Shown here: positions 37,012 through 46,024 of the stretch, in pieces
Layout of the letters: each line of letters starts with the position of its first letter
How positions within the stretch are numbered: the first letter of the stretch is position 1
Assembly: GCA_963849305.1 (NCBI GenBank)
Contig: CAWKGV010000004.1
Location: forward strand, 204,515 to 268,514
Length of the DNA stretch: 64,000 nucleotides
DNA from: CAWKGV01 sp963849305
GTDB taxonomy: Bacteria; Pseudomonadota; Alphaproteobacteria; Acetobacterales; Acetobacteraceae
Direction of reading: 5' to 3'
Translations under genes and position numbers: made by a program
The notes under the pieces: generated by a model
The model's database searches: none
The model's input: the letters and a program-made list of their open reading frames with translations, nothing else
What the model was told of the DNA's origin: nothing

Positions 37012-37773
37012 TCAGGTCCGGAACGGGTCTTCGTGGTAGCCGACAGAGACCAGACAGAGCCCGGCGGCCGGAGCGGTCGGGCCGGCCGCCGCGCGGTCGC
37101 GTGCGGCGAGCGCGGCGCCCACCCGCTCTGCCGGCCAACTTCCATCGCCCGCCAGCCGAAGTGTCCCCACCATGGTGCGCACCTGATGGTGCAGGAAGCT
37201 GCGCGCCTCGGCGACGATCTCGATTGTCTCACCAGAAGCCCGCACGTCCAGTCGGTCGAGCGTGCGAATCGGGGTCTTCGCCTGGCACGCGGCGGCACGA
37301 AAGCTGGTGAAGTCGTGTCGGCCGAGCAGAGGCAGCGCCGCGCGCCGCATCGCCTCGGCATCAAGCGCGGCCGGGATATGCCACACCCGTCCGGCAGCGA
37401 GCGCGGGCCGGGCGCGCCGGTTCAGGATCACGTAGCGATACGTGCGACGGAAAGCCGAGAAGCGTGCGGTCCAAGTCTCGGGGGCAATGGCCACGCCCAG
37501 CACCGAGACCGGGTGTGGTTTCATATGGTAATTGAGTGCATCGCGCAGCCTGTCCGCGCCGATCTCGGTTTCCAGCGCGATCTCCGCCACCTGGCCCGCG
37601 GCATGGACGCCGGCATCGGTTCGTCCCGCCACCCGGCTGCTCACGGTCTGGCCGGCGCTGAGCTTGGCCGCCGCCGCTTCCAGCACCTCCTGTACCGAAA
37701 GCCCGTCTCGTTGACGCTGCCAGCCGACGAACGGGCCGCCGTCATATTCGATCAACAGCGCGAATCGGGGCAT
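37012..37773 (-). CDS. truA: tRNA pseudouridine(38-40) synthase TruA
   Basis: A 253-residue enzyme that isomerises uridines 38, 39 and 40 in the tRNA anticodon arm. The catalytic Asp is in SRVAGRTDAGVHAAGQV near residue 55, the N-terminus is RFALLIEYDGGPFVGWQRQ, and SFLHHQVRTMVGTL is the C-terminal signature. ATG at 37773 overlaps the fmt stop (TGATG-type), the last gene of def-fmt-truA. The frame stays open through fmt in the wrong reading, so a long merged frame should not be annotated. Confidence 0.95.
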   Translation of the reverse strand: MPRFALLIEYDGGPFVGWQRQRDGLSVQEVLEAAAAKLSAGQTVSSRVAGRTDAGVHAAGQVAEIALETEIGADRLRDALNYHMKPHPVSVLGVAIAPETWTARFSAFRRTYRYVILNRRARPALAAGRVWHIPAALDAEAMRRAALPLLGRHDFTSFRAAACQAKTPIRTLDRLDVRASGETIEIVAEARSFLHHQVRTMVGTLRLAGDGSWPAERVGAALAARDRAAAGPTAPAAGLCLVSVGYHEDPFRT

Positions 37774-38678
37774 CAGCCGAGACTTGTCCCGGCCGGCACC
37801 GGATGGCCGCGCAGGAAGGCGAGGGCGTCCATCGAAGCGCGGCCGGCAAGTTGCACCCGGATCAGGCGCAGCGCGCCGGTTCCGCAGGCGACCAGCAAGG
37901 CGCTGTCCAGCACGGTGCCCGGCGCTCCTCCGGCGAGCTCCGGGACAGCGGCCAGCACCTTCAGGACCGCGCCATCGAGCATCGTAAAGCTGCCCGGCCA
38001 GGGATCGAAGGCGCGCACTTGCCGCTCCAGCACTTCCGCGCCGCGCGTCCAATCGAGGCGGCCGTGCTCGCGGCTCAGCTTCGGGGCGTAGGTGGCGCCC
38101 TCGGCCGGCTGGGGAATGGGGGGAGGATCGTCGGCCAGCGCGCGGAGGATCAACCGCGCGCCCAGCTCGGCCAACTGATCGTGCAGCATCGCGGAGGTGG
38201 TGGTGGCGGAAATCGGCACGCTCTCGCGCAGCAGCATCGGGCCGGTGTCCAGCCCGGCGTCCATTTGCATGATGGTCACGCCGGTCTCCGTGTCCCCGGC
38301 CAGCACTGCGGCCTGGATCGGCGCGGCGCCGCGCCATCGGGGGAGCAGGCTGGCATGAATGTTGATGCAGCCGCGGCGCGGCGAGTCCAGCATCGCTTCC
38401 GGCAGGATCGCTCCATAGGCGGCCACGACCGCCGCATCCAGTCCCAGAGCCGCGAAGATCGCGTGCTCCGCCGCGTCTTGCCGCGGGCGAGTGGGCGTCC
38501 GGACCGACAGGCCAAGCCGTTCCGCCTCCTGATGCACCGGGCAGCGGCGCACCGCCTGCCCCCGCCCCGCCGCGCGCGGCGGCTGACAATAGACGGCGAC
38601 GATCTCGTGGCCGGCCGAATGGAGGGCGCGCAGCGCCGGAACTGCGAATTGCGGGCTGCCCATGAAGGCGATGCGCAT
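37773..38678 (-). CDS. fmt: Methionyl-tRNA formyltransferase
   Basis: A 301-residue enzyme that formylates initiator Met-tRNA with 10-formyltetrahydrofolate. The N-terminus MRIAFMGSPQFAVPALRAL is diagnostic. The formyl-transfer site NIHASLLPRWRGAAPIQ and the TGVTIMQMDAGLDTGPML block follow near residues 107-150. A C-terminal OB-like domain completes the length. Encoded between def and truA in one direction. Confidence 0.95.
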   Translation of the reverse strand: MRIAFMGSPQFAVPALRALHSAGHEIVAVYCQPPRAAGRGQAVRRCPVHQEAERLGLSVRTPTRPRQDAAEHAIFAALGLDAAVVAAYGAILPEAMLDSPRRGCINIHASLLPRWRGAAPIQAAVLAGDTETGVTIMQMDAGLDTGPMLLRESVPISATTTSAMLHDQLAELGARLILRALADDPPPIPQPAEGATYAPKLSREHGRLDWTRGAEVLERQVRAFDPWPGSFTMLDGAVLKVLAAVPELAGGAPGTVLDSALLVACGTGALRLIRVQLAGRASMDALAFLRGHPVPAGTSLG

Positions 38679-38683
38679 CTCGG

Positions 38684-39235
38684 CTATGCGGCGCTGCCCT
38701 CGCGCTTCTGGCGCATTTCCTTCGCGAGCCGACGCAGGATCATATTGCGCTTCAGATTGGAGAGGTGATCGACGAACAGGATACCATCCAGGTGGTCGAT
38801 CTCGTGCTGCAAACAGGCCGCCAACAGTCCCTCCGCCTCGATTTCCCGCTTCGCCCCTTCCTGGTCGAAGTAGCGGACCTTCACCCGTGCCGGCCGGGTG
38901 ATGTCGGCATACTGACCCGGCAGTGACAGGCAGCCCTCCTCGCGCGTGGCAAGCTCGTCGCTGACCCCAGCCACTTCCGGATTGATCAAGGTGATGGGCG
39001 CTGGCCGCTCATCCGGAATCAGGTCCACCACCGCGACGCGCAGGCCGACACCGACCTGCGGCGCGGCAAGCCCGATTCCGGGCGCGCGATACATGGTCGC
39101 GTATAGGCGCGGGATCAGCTCGCGCACGCGGTCCGCATCCTGCTCCTCCACCCTGCGCGCGCGCGCCTTCAGGGCCGGGTCGGGTGCGATCAGGATCGGC
39201 AGGAGGTCGTTGCCGGAAGCGTCCATGCCGCGCAT
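38684..39235 (-). CDS. def: Peptide deformylase
   Basis: A 183-residue metalloenzyme that removes the N-formyl group from nascent proteins. All three motifs are present: GIGLAAPQVG, EEGCLSLPG (metal Cys) and QHEIDHLDG (two metal His and the catalytic Glu). First gene of the def-fmt-truA operon, six bases from fmt. An alternative ATG nine bases downstream (39226) begins MDASGNDLLPILIAPDP and cannot be excluded; no good ribosome-binding site distinguishes them. Confidence 0.95.
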   Translation of the reverse strand: MRGMDASGNDLLPILIAPDPALKARARRVEEQDADRVRELIPRLYATMYRAPGIGLAAPQVGVGLRVAVVDLIPDERPAPITLINPEVAGVSDELATREEGCLSLPGQYADITRPARVKVRYFDQEGAKREIEAEGLLAACLQHEIDHLDGILFVDHLSNLKRNMILRRLAKEMRQKREGSAA

Positions 39236-39277
39236 TTAGCCGCGCGGGCGGCCCGTATCAACGCCGGGCGACGGGTT

Positions 39278-39781
39278 TCATTGCAGGTTGCCCCAGCGTG
39301 GCACCGCCGGCTCCGCGCTCGCCCACTGCCAGCCGCTGGGACGGCGGCAGACATCGGCCGCGTACCAGCTTTGCTTCGCCTTGGCGCCCGAACCCTCCGC
39401 CACGGAGAAGACGATATGCTTGCACGCCGTGAGCGGGTTGGGGATGTCGGCGCTCACCTGCAGCTCGCCGTGCTCGTTGCCGATCGGGACGATGTGGTTG
39501 ATGTGCCAAGGTGCCTGGCCGCCGACCGGCAGCGCGCCGGCAAGTGTGGCGATGGCCTCCTGCTCCGCGTGTTGACGCGAGCGGCCGAACCAGTCGAGCG
39601 CGGCGCCGGTCGCGGTCGCGGTGCCGATCCCGACCGCGAAGCCGATCGCCGGGCTCGCGGTTCCGCCACCCGCCGCCGCGCCGCTGACGACACCCACGAT
39701 TTGGGGGACCGCCTTGCAGCCGGTGAGCAGCGTGACCACGCCCACGGCCAGCGGCGGCAGCGCCCGCCGCCGCCCGTTCAT
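39278..39781 (-). CDS. Putative lipoprotein, paralogue of the next gene
   Basis: A 167-residue exported protein. The N-terminus MNGRRRALPPLAVGVVTLLTGC ends in a lipobox, so it is probably a lipid-anchored envelope protein. A glycine/alanine-rich segment (IGFAVGIGTATATGAALDWF) is followed by a C-terminal domain with NEHGELQVS, CKHIVFSVAEG, and WQWASAEPAVPRWGNLQ. The family has no function known to me. It is clearly related to the adjacent upstream gene, the two overlapping by four bases (ATGA), so this is a tandem duplication that diverged. The ATG at 39781 is chosen because it starts the signal peptide. Confidence 0.8.
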   Translation of the reverse strand: MNGRRRALPPLAVGVVTLLTGCKAVPQIVGVVSGAAAGGGTASPAIGFAVGIGTATATGAALDWFGRSRQHAEQEAIATLAGALPVGGQAPWHINHIVPIGNEHGELQVSADIPNPLTACKHIVFSVAEGSGAKAKQSWYAADVCRRPSGWQWASAEPAVPRWGNLQ

Positions 39782-40323
39782 TGCAGCGCCCCCCATCGCT
39801 CCGTAGCGGGCTCGGCGGTCGCCCATTTCCACCGGCCTTCGTCGTTGCAGATCGTGGCGGTGTAGAAGGCCGGATTGGGACGGCCATCGTCGGTGTGTGC
39901 GACCGAGAACACGATGTCCTTGCAGGGAACGCCCGGCGCACTGCTGTCCCTCGTTACGCTGACTTCGCCGTGCTCGTTGGCCTCAACCGGAATCCTGTGA
40001 ACCACCCGCCAGGGAGCGACCTGGCCGGGCGCCAGCGGCCCGGCGGCGTCGGCGATGTCGTTCTGTTCGGTCTCGTGGACCCGGCGCTCCACATATTGCA
40101 GGCCGGCATTGGCCCCGGCCCCCACTCCGAGGCCGATGCCGGTGGCGACCGCGGGTGACTTCGTCACCGCATTGGCGATCCCGGCACCGGCGATGCCGGC
40201 CACATCTCCGGTCGTGGCACTCAGGAAGGACGTGCAGCCGGAGAGCGCGAGGAGAGCCAGCGGCGACAGCGCCGCCCAGCCCCACCGTGCCCGCGGGTGG
40301 AGCGAAGATGAACCATTCCGCAT
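39778..40323 (-). CDS. Putative lipoprotein, first of a tandem pair
   Basis: A 181-residue exported protein. The N-terminus MRNGSSSLHPRARWGW, then ALLALSGC, contains a lipobox Cys near residue 30. As in its partner, a Gly/Ala-rich stretch (GIGLGVGAGANAGLQYVERR) precedes a C-terminal domain with NEHGEVSVT, CKDIVFSVAHT and WKWATAEPATERWGALQ. The shared pattern (APW, NEHGE, CK-IVFSVA, AEPA-RWG-LQ) shows paralogy. Both C-terminal domains have two conserved Cys that may pair. Function unknown. Confidence 0.8.
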   Translation of the reverse strand: MRNGSSSLHPRARWGWAALSPLALLALSGCTSFLSATTGDVAGIAGAGIANAVTKSPAVATGIGLGVGAGANAGLQYVERRVHETEQNDIADAAGPLAPGQVAPWRVVHRIPVEANEHGEVSVTRDSSAPGVPCKDIVFSVAHTDDGRPNPAFYTATICNDEGRWKWATAEPATERWGALQ

Positions 40324-40448
40324 CCCTGCATCTTCCGGCACGCACGCGGACCGGTCCAGGTGCGCACGAACGGGGAGACTGCCGCTCGCGATCAAAAAGC
40401 CGCGCGGCGAGCGACGGAGCTGCCGTCCTCCGCAGCTTGGTTCGCCCG

Positions 40449-41360
40449 CTACGTGATGCGTCCCATCGCACGCAGCGCCGCTTCCATCCGCTCGCGGTTG
40501 CGCGTCTGCGGTGCGGCGTTGGACATGTCGAGGATCTTCGGCATGGCCTCGTCGATCATCTCGATCGTGACCGGCTCAAGCGGATCGAACTGGACGCCCT
40601 CGGAACGGAAGAACTGAAGCCGCGCGAAACCGCCGCCGGAAGCGGTGATGATCTCGCCGGTGATGTTGCAGTTGTCGCTGCAAAGCCAGGCAACGGCGGG
40701 CGAGACCAGCTCCGGCTTCATGAACTCGCGCAGGTGAGGCGGCAGCAGATCCTCGGTCATGCGCGTCCGCGCCGAGGGCGAGATGGCGTTGATCAGGATG
40801 TTGTACTTGCCGCCTTCCAGCCGCAGCACGTTGATCAATCCGATTACCGCCATCTTGGCCGCACCGTAATTGGCCTGGCCGAAATTGCCGGACGTACCGG
40901 AGCCCGAGGTGGTGACGACGATGCGCCCGTATTTCCGCTCGCGCATGATCGGCCATACCGTCTTAGTGCAGTACACCGTGCCCATGTAGTGAACGTCGGA
41001 GCACTCGCGGAAATCCTGCATGGACATGTTGGCGAACGCCTTGTCGCGTAGGATGCCGGCGTTGTTCACCAGGATGTCCACACGCCCCCAGGTACGCACT
41101 GCCGTCTCGGCGATCGATTGCGCGGCGGCCTCGTCCGTCACCGACGCATAACTGGCGACCGCCTCGCCGCCGGCCGTCCTGATCTCGTTCACGACCTTGT
41201 CGGCAACGGCGTGCTGGCTGCCCACGCCGTCCACGGCGCCACCAGGATCATTCACAACCACCTTCGCGCCGCGGCTCGCGAGCAGGAGCGCGTGCTCGCG
41301 ACCGATCCCAGAGCCCCCACCGGTCACGATCGCGACCTGGTCATCGAAGCGAATGGGCAT
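40449..41360 (-). CDS. SDR family oxidoreductase (3-hydroxyacyl-CoA dehydrogenase-like)
   Basis: A 303-residue short-chain dehydrogenase. Cofactor motif GGGSGIGREHALLLASRGA then VVVNDPGG places it near the NAD-dependent peroxisomal multifunctional-type 3-hydroxyacyl-CoA dehydrogenases. NNAGI, a catalytic Ser in TTSGSG, and the YxxxK motif NYGAAK are present. An AGGAGG lies just upstream of ATG 41360, deciding the start. The substrate is probably a hydroxyacyl-CoA or a related alcohol, but cannot be fixed. Confidence 0.85.
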   Translation of the reverse strand: MPIRFDDQVAIVTGGGSGIGREHALLLASRGAKVVVNDPGGAVDGVGSQHAVADKVVNEIRTAGGEAVASYASVTDEAAAQSIAETAVRTWGRVDILVNNAGILRDKAFANMSMQDFRECSDVHYMGTVYCTKTVWPIMRERKYGRIVVTTSGSGTSGNFGQANYGAAKMAVIGLINVLRLEGGKYNILINAISPSARTRMTEDLLPPHLREFMKPELVSPAVAWLCSDNCNITGEIITASGGGFARLQFFRSEGVQFDPLEPVTIEMIDEAMPKILDMSNAAPQTRNRERMEAALRAMGRIT

Positions 41361-41431
41361 GTATCCTCCTTCAGTCTTCACGCGTCTTGGATCAAGAAAC
41401 CTAGCCGCGGTTCCCGACTTGGCATAGCGGA

Positions 41432-42874
41432 TCAGCGCCGGAGGAGGTGGCGAATCGCGGTAAGCTGGGACCGGAGCCCGCCATGCAGACCCGATATGAT
41501 CGCACCGAGGCGTTCGGCATCGCCGGCCTGCGCGGGGTCGAGATGCGGCCGGAACCGGCCTCGGCGCACCATGACGGTTTTGCAAACGGTCATCTCCAGC
41601 AGCCCCTCCGAGCCGCGGGTGAGCCCGAATCCGCTCGCCCGCCGCCCACCGAACGGCAGGCGCGGATCGGCGGTCGGGACAATCAGGTCGTTGATCACGA
41701 CGCTGCCCGCGTCAATGCGCTCGGCCAGCGCGCGAGCGGCGGCTTGTGGCCCAAAAATCGACGCCCCCAACGCATAGGGGCAGTTGGATGCGGCGGCCAG
41801 CGCGTCCTCCAAGCTACCGATCGGGACAAAGGACAGGACGGGCGCGAACACGTCCTCGCTCAGCAGCTTGAGGCCGGGACGTGCATCGCTCACGACAATC
41901 GGCCGTGTCGCCGCGGTGCCAGGCCAGTCAGAGACGCGCGCGCCAGCCGTTTTGGCCTCGTTCAGCAGGCGGGCAAGCCGCTCAAGCTGCAATGGCGGCA
42001 CCGCGACCGCTGCCGCGCCATCAAGCTGTTCGGACAACGCCCGTTCCAAAGCTGGGGCGTCGGCGTCGCTCACGAACACCCGCCGTGGTGCGATGCAGGT
42101 CGCGCCGGCATTGAGCCGCAGTCCGTATGCCAGAGCATCCGCGACCAGGCCCAGATCGGCGCCCGGCAGAACAAATACCGGGTCGTTGCCGGACAGTTCC
42201 ATCGTGCAGGGTGTCAGGCGGTCGGCTGCTGCACGCAGCACGCGCCGGGCGGTCTCCGCCGATCCGGTCAGGACGATGCGATCGAAGCCGGCCCGGCTTG
42301 CCGCTGCTCCGATATCGGGGCTGTCGCCCAGCACGATCAGCACGTCTTCCGGCAACCCTGCCCGGGCAAGCAGCCCGGCCAGCGCCTGCATTGGGCTGGC
42401 GCAGCCCGGTGCAGGTTTCACGCAAACCGCGTTCCCCGCCACGATCGCCTGCATCGCCTGCACGCCAGGAAGGAATAGAGGGTAATTCGACGGCGCCAGG
42501 ACCAGGATTGCGCCGAACGGTTCTCGACGGATTTCGGCTTCGGCGCCCAAGAGCCAAAGCGGCCGGCCGCGCCGACCGAGGCGGCGAGAACGCAACAGCC
42601 GAACAGCATTGCGCTCCAGGAAGCGTGCCGCGTCGAGCAGCGGTAAGACCTCGGTGCTCAGGGTCTCGGCGAGCGGGCGGCGGTCGGACAATGTCCGCGC
42701 CAGCACCATCGGGTCGGTCGCTATGGCGAGCCGGGTGCGCTTGACGACTTGCAGGCGCGACGCGACCGGCCTCTCCGCCCAGCTTGCGCCAGCCGCACGG
42801 GCACGGCCAAGCGGCTGCGCGACTTCGGCCGCGAAGGATTCTTCTGGCTGAGTACCCCTGACAAAGTCGGACAT
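41432..42874 (-). CDS. Aldehyde dehydrogenase, probable carotenoid-aldehyde type
   Basis: A 480-residue NAD(P)-dependent aldehyde dehydrogenase. The Glu in CTMELSGNDPVFVLPGADL and the catalytic Cys in LNAGATCIAPRR mark the active site; LAPSNYPLFLPG is the cofactor-binding segment. It is divergent from two CrtN/CrtP-like genes with an 80-base gap. In C30 carotenoid pathways an aldehyde dehydrogenase oxidises diapocarotenal to the acid, which is then glycosylated and acylated, so the context supports this role. Start: ATG 42874 (MSDFVRGTQPEESFA); GGGAGG abuts it with no spacing, so a TTG at 42937 is possible. Confidence 0.8.
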   Translation of the reverse strand: MSDFVRGTQPEESFAAEVAQPLGRARAAGASWAERPVASRLQVVKRTRLAIATDPMVLARTLSDRRPLAETLSTEVLPLLDAARFLERNAVRLLRSRRLGRRGRPLWLLGAEAEIRREPFGAILVLAPSNYPLFLPGVQAMQAIVAGNAVCVKPAPGCASPMQALAGLLARAGLPEDVLIVLGDSPDIGAAASRAGFDRIVLTGSAETARRVLRAAADRLTPCTMELSGNDPVFVLPGADLGLVADALAYGLRLNAGATCIAPRRVFVSDADAPALERALSEQLDGAAAVAVPPLQLERLARLLNEAKTAGARVSDWPGTAATRPIVVSDARPGLKLLSEDVFAPVLSFVPIGSLEDALAAASNCPYALGASIFGPQAAARALAERIDAGSVVINDLIVPTADPRLPFGGRRASGFGLTRGSEGLLEMTVCKTVMVRRGRFRPHLDPAQAGDAERLGAIISGLHGGLRSQLTAIRHLLRR

Positions 42875-42955
42875 CCTCCCAAGTGTGCCCTCGCCAGACC
42901 GAAGGCGCGAGAGCAGGCCGGCGGCCTTGCGGCGCAACAGAGGGCAAGCATATCA

Positions 42956-44498
42956 ATGAGGGTCGCCATCATCGGCGCCGGCCCCGGCGGACTTGCAGCG
43001 GCGATGCTGCTGGCGCACGCTGGTGCCGAGGTATCGATTCATGAGCGGCTCGATCATGTCGGCGGCCGTTGCGCGACTATTGAGGCTCGGACGGGGGCGG
43101 GCGCATTCCGCTTCGACCGGGGGCCGACATTTTTCCTATATCCCCGAGTGCTCGCCGAAATCTTCAGGGCCTGCGGCCGCGATCTGTTCCGCGATGTCGA
43201 ACTGACCCGCCTCGATCCGCTTTACCGGCTGGTGTTCGGAGAGGGCGGCACCATGGATGCCGCGGCGGAGCCCGGCCGGTTGGCGTCCGAGATCGCGCGG
43301 CTCGCGCCGGACGATGCGGTTGGCATACCCGCCTTCATGGCTGAGAACCGTGCCAAGTTCGCGGCCTTCCGCCCCGCCTTGGAAACCGCTTTCGACAGCC
43401 GGCGCGCCTATCTGAAGCCGGAGGTAAGGCGGGCGCTGCCTCTGCTCTGGCCTCCCCGCTCGGTCGATGGCGATCTCGGGCGTCACTTCAGAGACCCGCG
43501 CGTTCGTCTCGCCTTCTCTTTTCAAAGCAAATATCTTGGGATGTCGCCGTTCCGGTGCCCGAGCCTGTTCACGATCCTGGCGTTCATGGAGCACGAGTTC
43601 GGTGTCTGGCACCCTCGGGGCGGCTGCGGCGAGCTCATGGCCGCGATGGCCCGCGCCGCGCGCGGGCTGGGTGTGCGCATCCACCTCGACGATCCGGTGC
43701 AGGAAATTCTGTTCGACGGCCGGCGTGCTGTGGGCCTGCGGACGCCGGCGGGGACGCGCGCCGCCGACGCCGTGGTGATCAACGCGGATTTCGCCCATGC
43801 AGTGAGCCGGCTCGTCCCTGACCGGCTGCGTCGTCGCTGGTCGGACCGGCGGATCGCGGCCAAGAAGTTTTCCTGCTCCACGTTCATGATGTATCTCGGC
43901 CTCGAAGGCCGGCTCGACCAACTTGCCCATCACACGATCTATCTCGCGCGCGATTATCGGGCCAACGTCGCGGAAATCGAGGAGGCGCGTGCCCCGCCTG
44001 CCGATCCATCGTTTTATGTACAGAACGCCTGCCTCACGGACCCGGATCTCGCGCCGCCTGGGCACTCCACGCTTTATGTGCTGGTTCCCGTCGGGCACCG
44101 GCGCGACAACGGCATCGACTGGAAGGCCGAGCAGCCGCGCTATCGCCGGCTCGTGCTCGATCGGCTCGCCCGAGTTCGGCATCCACGATATCGAGCGGCG
44201 CATTCGGTTCGAGGAGTTACTGACTCCGCAAGATTGGGAGCAGGATCTGGCGATTCACCGCGGCGCGACCTTCAATCTCGCGCACACGATCGGCCAAATG
44301 CTGCATCGGCGGCCGCGCAACCGGTTCGAGGATCTCGATCGCGTTTATCTGGTTGGCGGCGGTACGCATCCGGGAAGCGGTTTGCCGGTGATTTTCGAGG
44401 GCGCGCGCATCACCGCGCGGCTGTTGGCCGAGGACTTGGGATTGCGCTTTGGCGACATGCCGGCCGAGCCAGCGCCGGCGCTGGTGGCGGCGCAATGA
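42956..44498 (+). pseudogene. CrtN/CrtP-like carotenoid oxidoreductase, one +1 frameshift
   Basis: An FAD-dependent desaturase-type protein. The N-terminus AIIGAGPGGLAAAMLL has the Rossmann FAD motif, followed by FDRGPTFFLYPRVLAEIF. The frame derails at LDRLA, where one C of CCC at 44169-44171 is extra. Removing it restores EFGIHDIERRIRFEELLTPQDWEQDLAIH and the C-terminal flavin motif RVYLVGGGTHPGSGLPVIFEGA, ending at 44498. The restored protein is about 513 residues, the normal family length. As given, the first frame runs on into the next gene, which makes a spurious 1091-residue fusion. The stop overlaps the next ATG (ATGA). It probably acts in C30 carotenoid desaturation or oxidation. Confidence 0.8.
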
Positions 44499-46024
44499 GC
44501 AGCCATTTGCCGAGCGCCGTGATCGGCGGCGGTCTGGGCGGACTCGCCGCGGCCTGCACGCTCGCCGCCCGGGGACATCGCGTGCTTCTCCTGGAAAAGA
44601 ACGGCTGGCTTGGGGGTAAGGCAGCCGTGCTGGAGGAGCGCGGCTTCCGCTTCGACATGGGCCCGACTATCCTGACGCTTCCCGGCGTGCTCGCGCGCAT
44701 CTTCGCCGAGGCGGGTCAGAAAATGGACGCGGTTTTGGACCTGCGCCGCATCGAGCCGCAATGGCGCTGCTTCTTCGATGACGGCTCGATCCTGGACCTG
44801 AGCGAGAATGTCGATACCACCGCCGGCGCCATCGACGCGATAAGCCCACGCGACGCGGCCGGCTTCCGCGATTTCATGCGACTGGCGGAGCGGTTGCACG
44901 GCATCTCCGATCGGTTCTTCTTCTGGCGATCGGTCGAAGACCTCCGCGATACAATGAGCCTGCGCAGGAATTTGGACCTGGCCACGCTCTCCGATGTGGT
45001 GAACTTGCGCATGGGCGCGACCGTGGCGGGCACCATCCGCCGCCGCATCGGCGACCAGCGTGTGGCGCAGATGCTCGATCACTTCGTTCAGTATGTCGGC
45101 TCGTCTCCGTACGGCTCGCCGGCGGTGCTCTGTGGCATCGCGCATATGCAGACGGAGGGCGGCGTATGGTATCCGATGGGCGGCACGCGGGCCGTGCCGC
45201 TGGCGCTTGAGGGTCTGGCTCGTTCGCTCGGCGTCGAGCTGCGCACCGGCGTCGGCGCCAACCGGATCGTGGCGCACGCCGGCCGGGTCGCGGCGGTGAC
45301 GACCGATGCCGGCGAGACCATCCCGGTCGCGGCCGTCGTGTCGAACATGGACAGCGTGCGCACCTATCGCGAGCTGATCGGAGGCGAGCCCGCCAGACGC
45401 TTCGGCCGTCGAAGGCGACGCCAGCCCGCCTGCTCGGGCGTGGTGCTGTATTTGGGTCTGGATCGCGCCTACGATCACCTGCTGCACCATAGCTTCGTGT
45501 TCTCGCGCGACCCGGTCGAGGAGTTCGCCGCGATCTACGACAAGGGCGAGCCGGCGCCCGATCCCACCTGCTATCTCGCTGCCCCGGCCCGGACCGAGCC
45601 GGATGTCGCGCCGCCGGGGGGCGAGGCGCTTTACATCCTGGTTCATACCCCGTGGCTGCGGCCGCACCACGACTGGCAGGCGATGCTGCCGGGGTATCGT
45701 CGGATCATCTTTGAAAAACTGGCCCGTTGCGCTGGGTTGCACGACCTCGAAAACCGGATCGTGGTCGAACATGCCCTGACGCCCGCCGACATTCATGAAC
45801 GCTATCGGGTCTTGAATGGCGCGATCTATGGCTTGGCGAGCCATGGTCGCCTCTTTGGCGCCTTCAAGCCCGGGAACCGATCGCGCGATCTGCCGGGGCT
45901 TTATCTCGCCGGCGGAGCGGCCCATCCCGGCGCGGGAATGCCGATGGCGCTGATGTCCGGATGGATCGCCGCCGACGCGCTGGATCACGATGCGCGAACC
46001 GCCCGCGAGCCGCAACGTGCATGA
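44495..46024 (+). CDS. Phytoene/diapophytoene desaturase-like oxidoreductase (CrtN/CrtP family)
   Basis: A 509-residue FAD-dependent carotenoid desaturase-family protein. FAD motif IGGGLGGLAAACTLAARG at residues 9-26, the block RFDMGPTILTLPGVLA, and the C-terminal GLYLAGGAAHPGAGMPMALMSG are family signatures. It removes hydrogens from, or oxidises, a linear polyene; whether it is the desaturase or the terminal oxidase cannot be told from sequence. Its ATG overlaps the stop of the frameshifted paralogue (ATGA). The two differ enough to be distinct enzymes. The downstream acyltransferase and glycosyltransferase suggest a glyco-carotenoid product. Confidence 0.85.
   Translation: MSSHLPSAVIGGGLGGLAAACTLAARGHRVLLLEKNGWLGGKAAVLEERGFRFDMGPTILTLPGVLARIFAEAGQKMDAVLDLRRIEPQWRCFFDDGSILDLSENVDTTAGAIDAISPRDAAGFRDFMRLAERLHGISDRFFFWRSVEDLRDTMSLRRNLDLATLSDVVNLRMGATVAGTIRRRIGDQRVAQMLDHFVQYVGSSPYGSPAVLCGIAHMQTEGGVWYPMGGTRAVPLALEGLARSLGVELRTGVGANRIVAHAGRVAAVTTDAGETIPVAAVVSNMDSVRTYRELIGGEPARRFGRRRRRQPACSGVVLYLGLDRAYDHLLHHSFVFSRDPVEEFAAIYDKGEPAPDPTCYLAAPARTEPDVAPPGGEALYILVHTPWLRPHHDWQAMLPGYRRIIFEKLARCAGLHDLENRIVVEHALTPADIHERYRVLNGAIYGLASHGRLFGAFKPGNRSRDLPGLYLAGGAAHPGAGMPMALMSGWIAADALDHDARTAREPQRA

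Noticed and set aside
37012..38589. A 525-residue open frame covering truA and most of fmt
   Set aside because: The upstream part is the wrong reading of fmt; truA starts cleanly at ATG 37773.
42749..46024. A single 1091-residue double oxidoreductase
   Set aside because: The middle 100 residues do not fit the family, and the correct continuation lies in another frame with its own stop and a coupled start.
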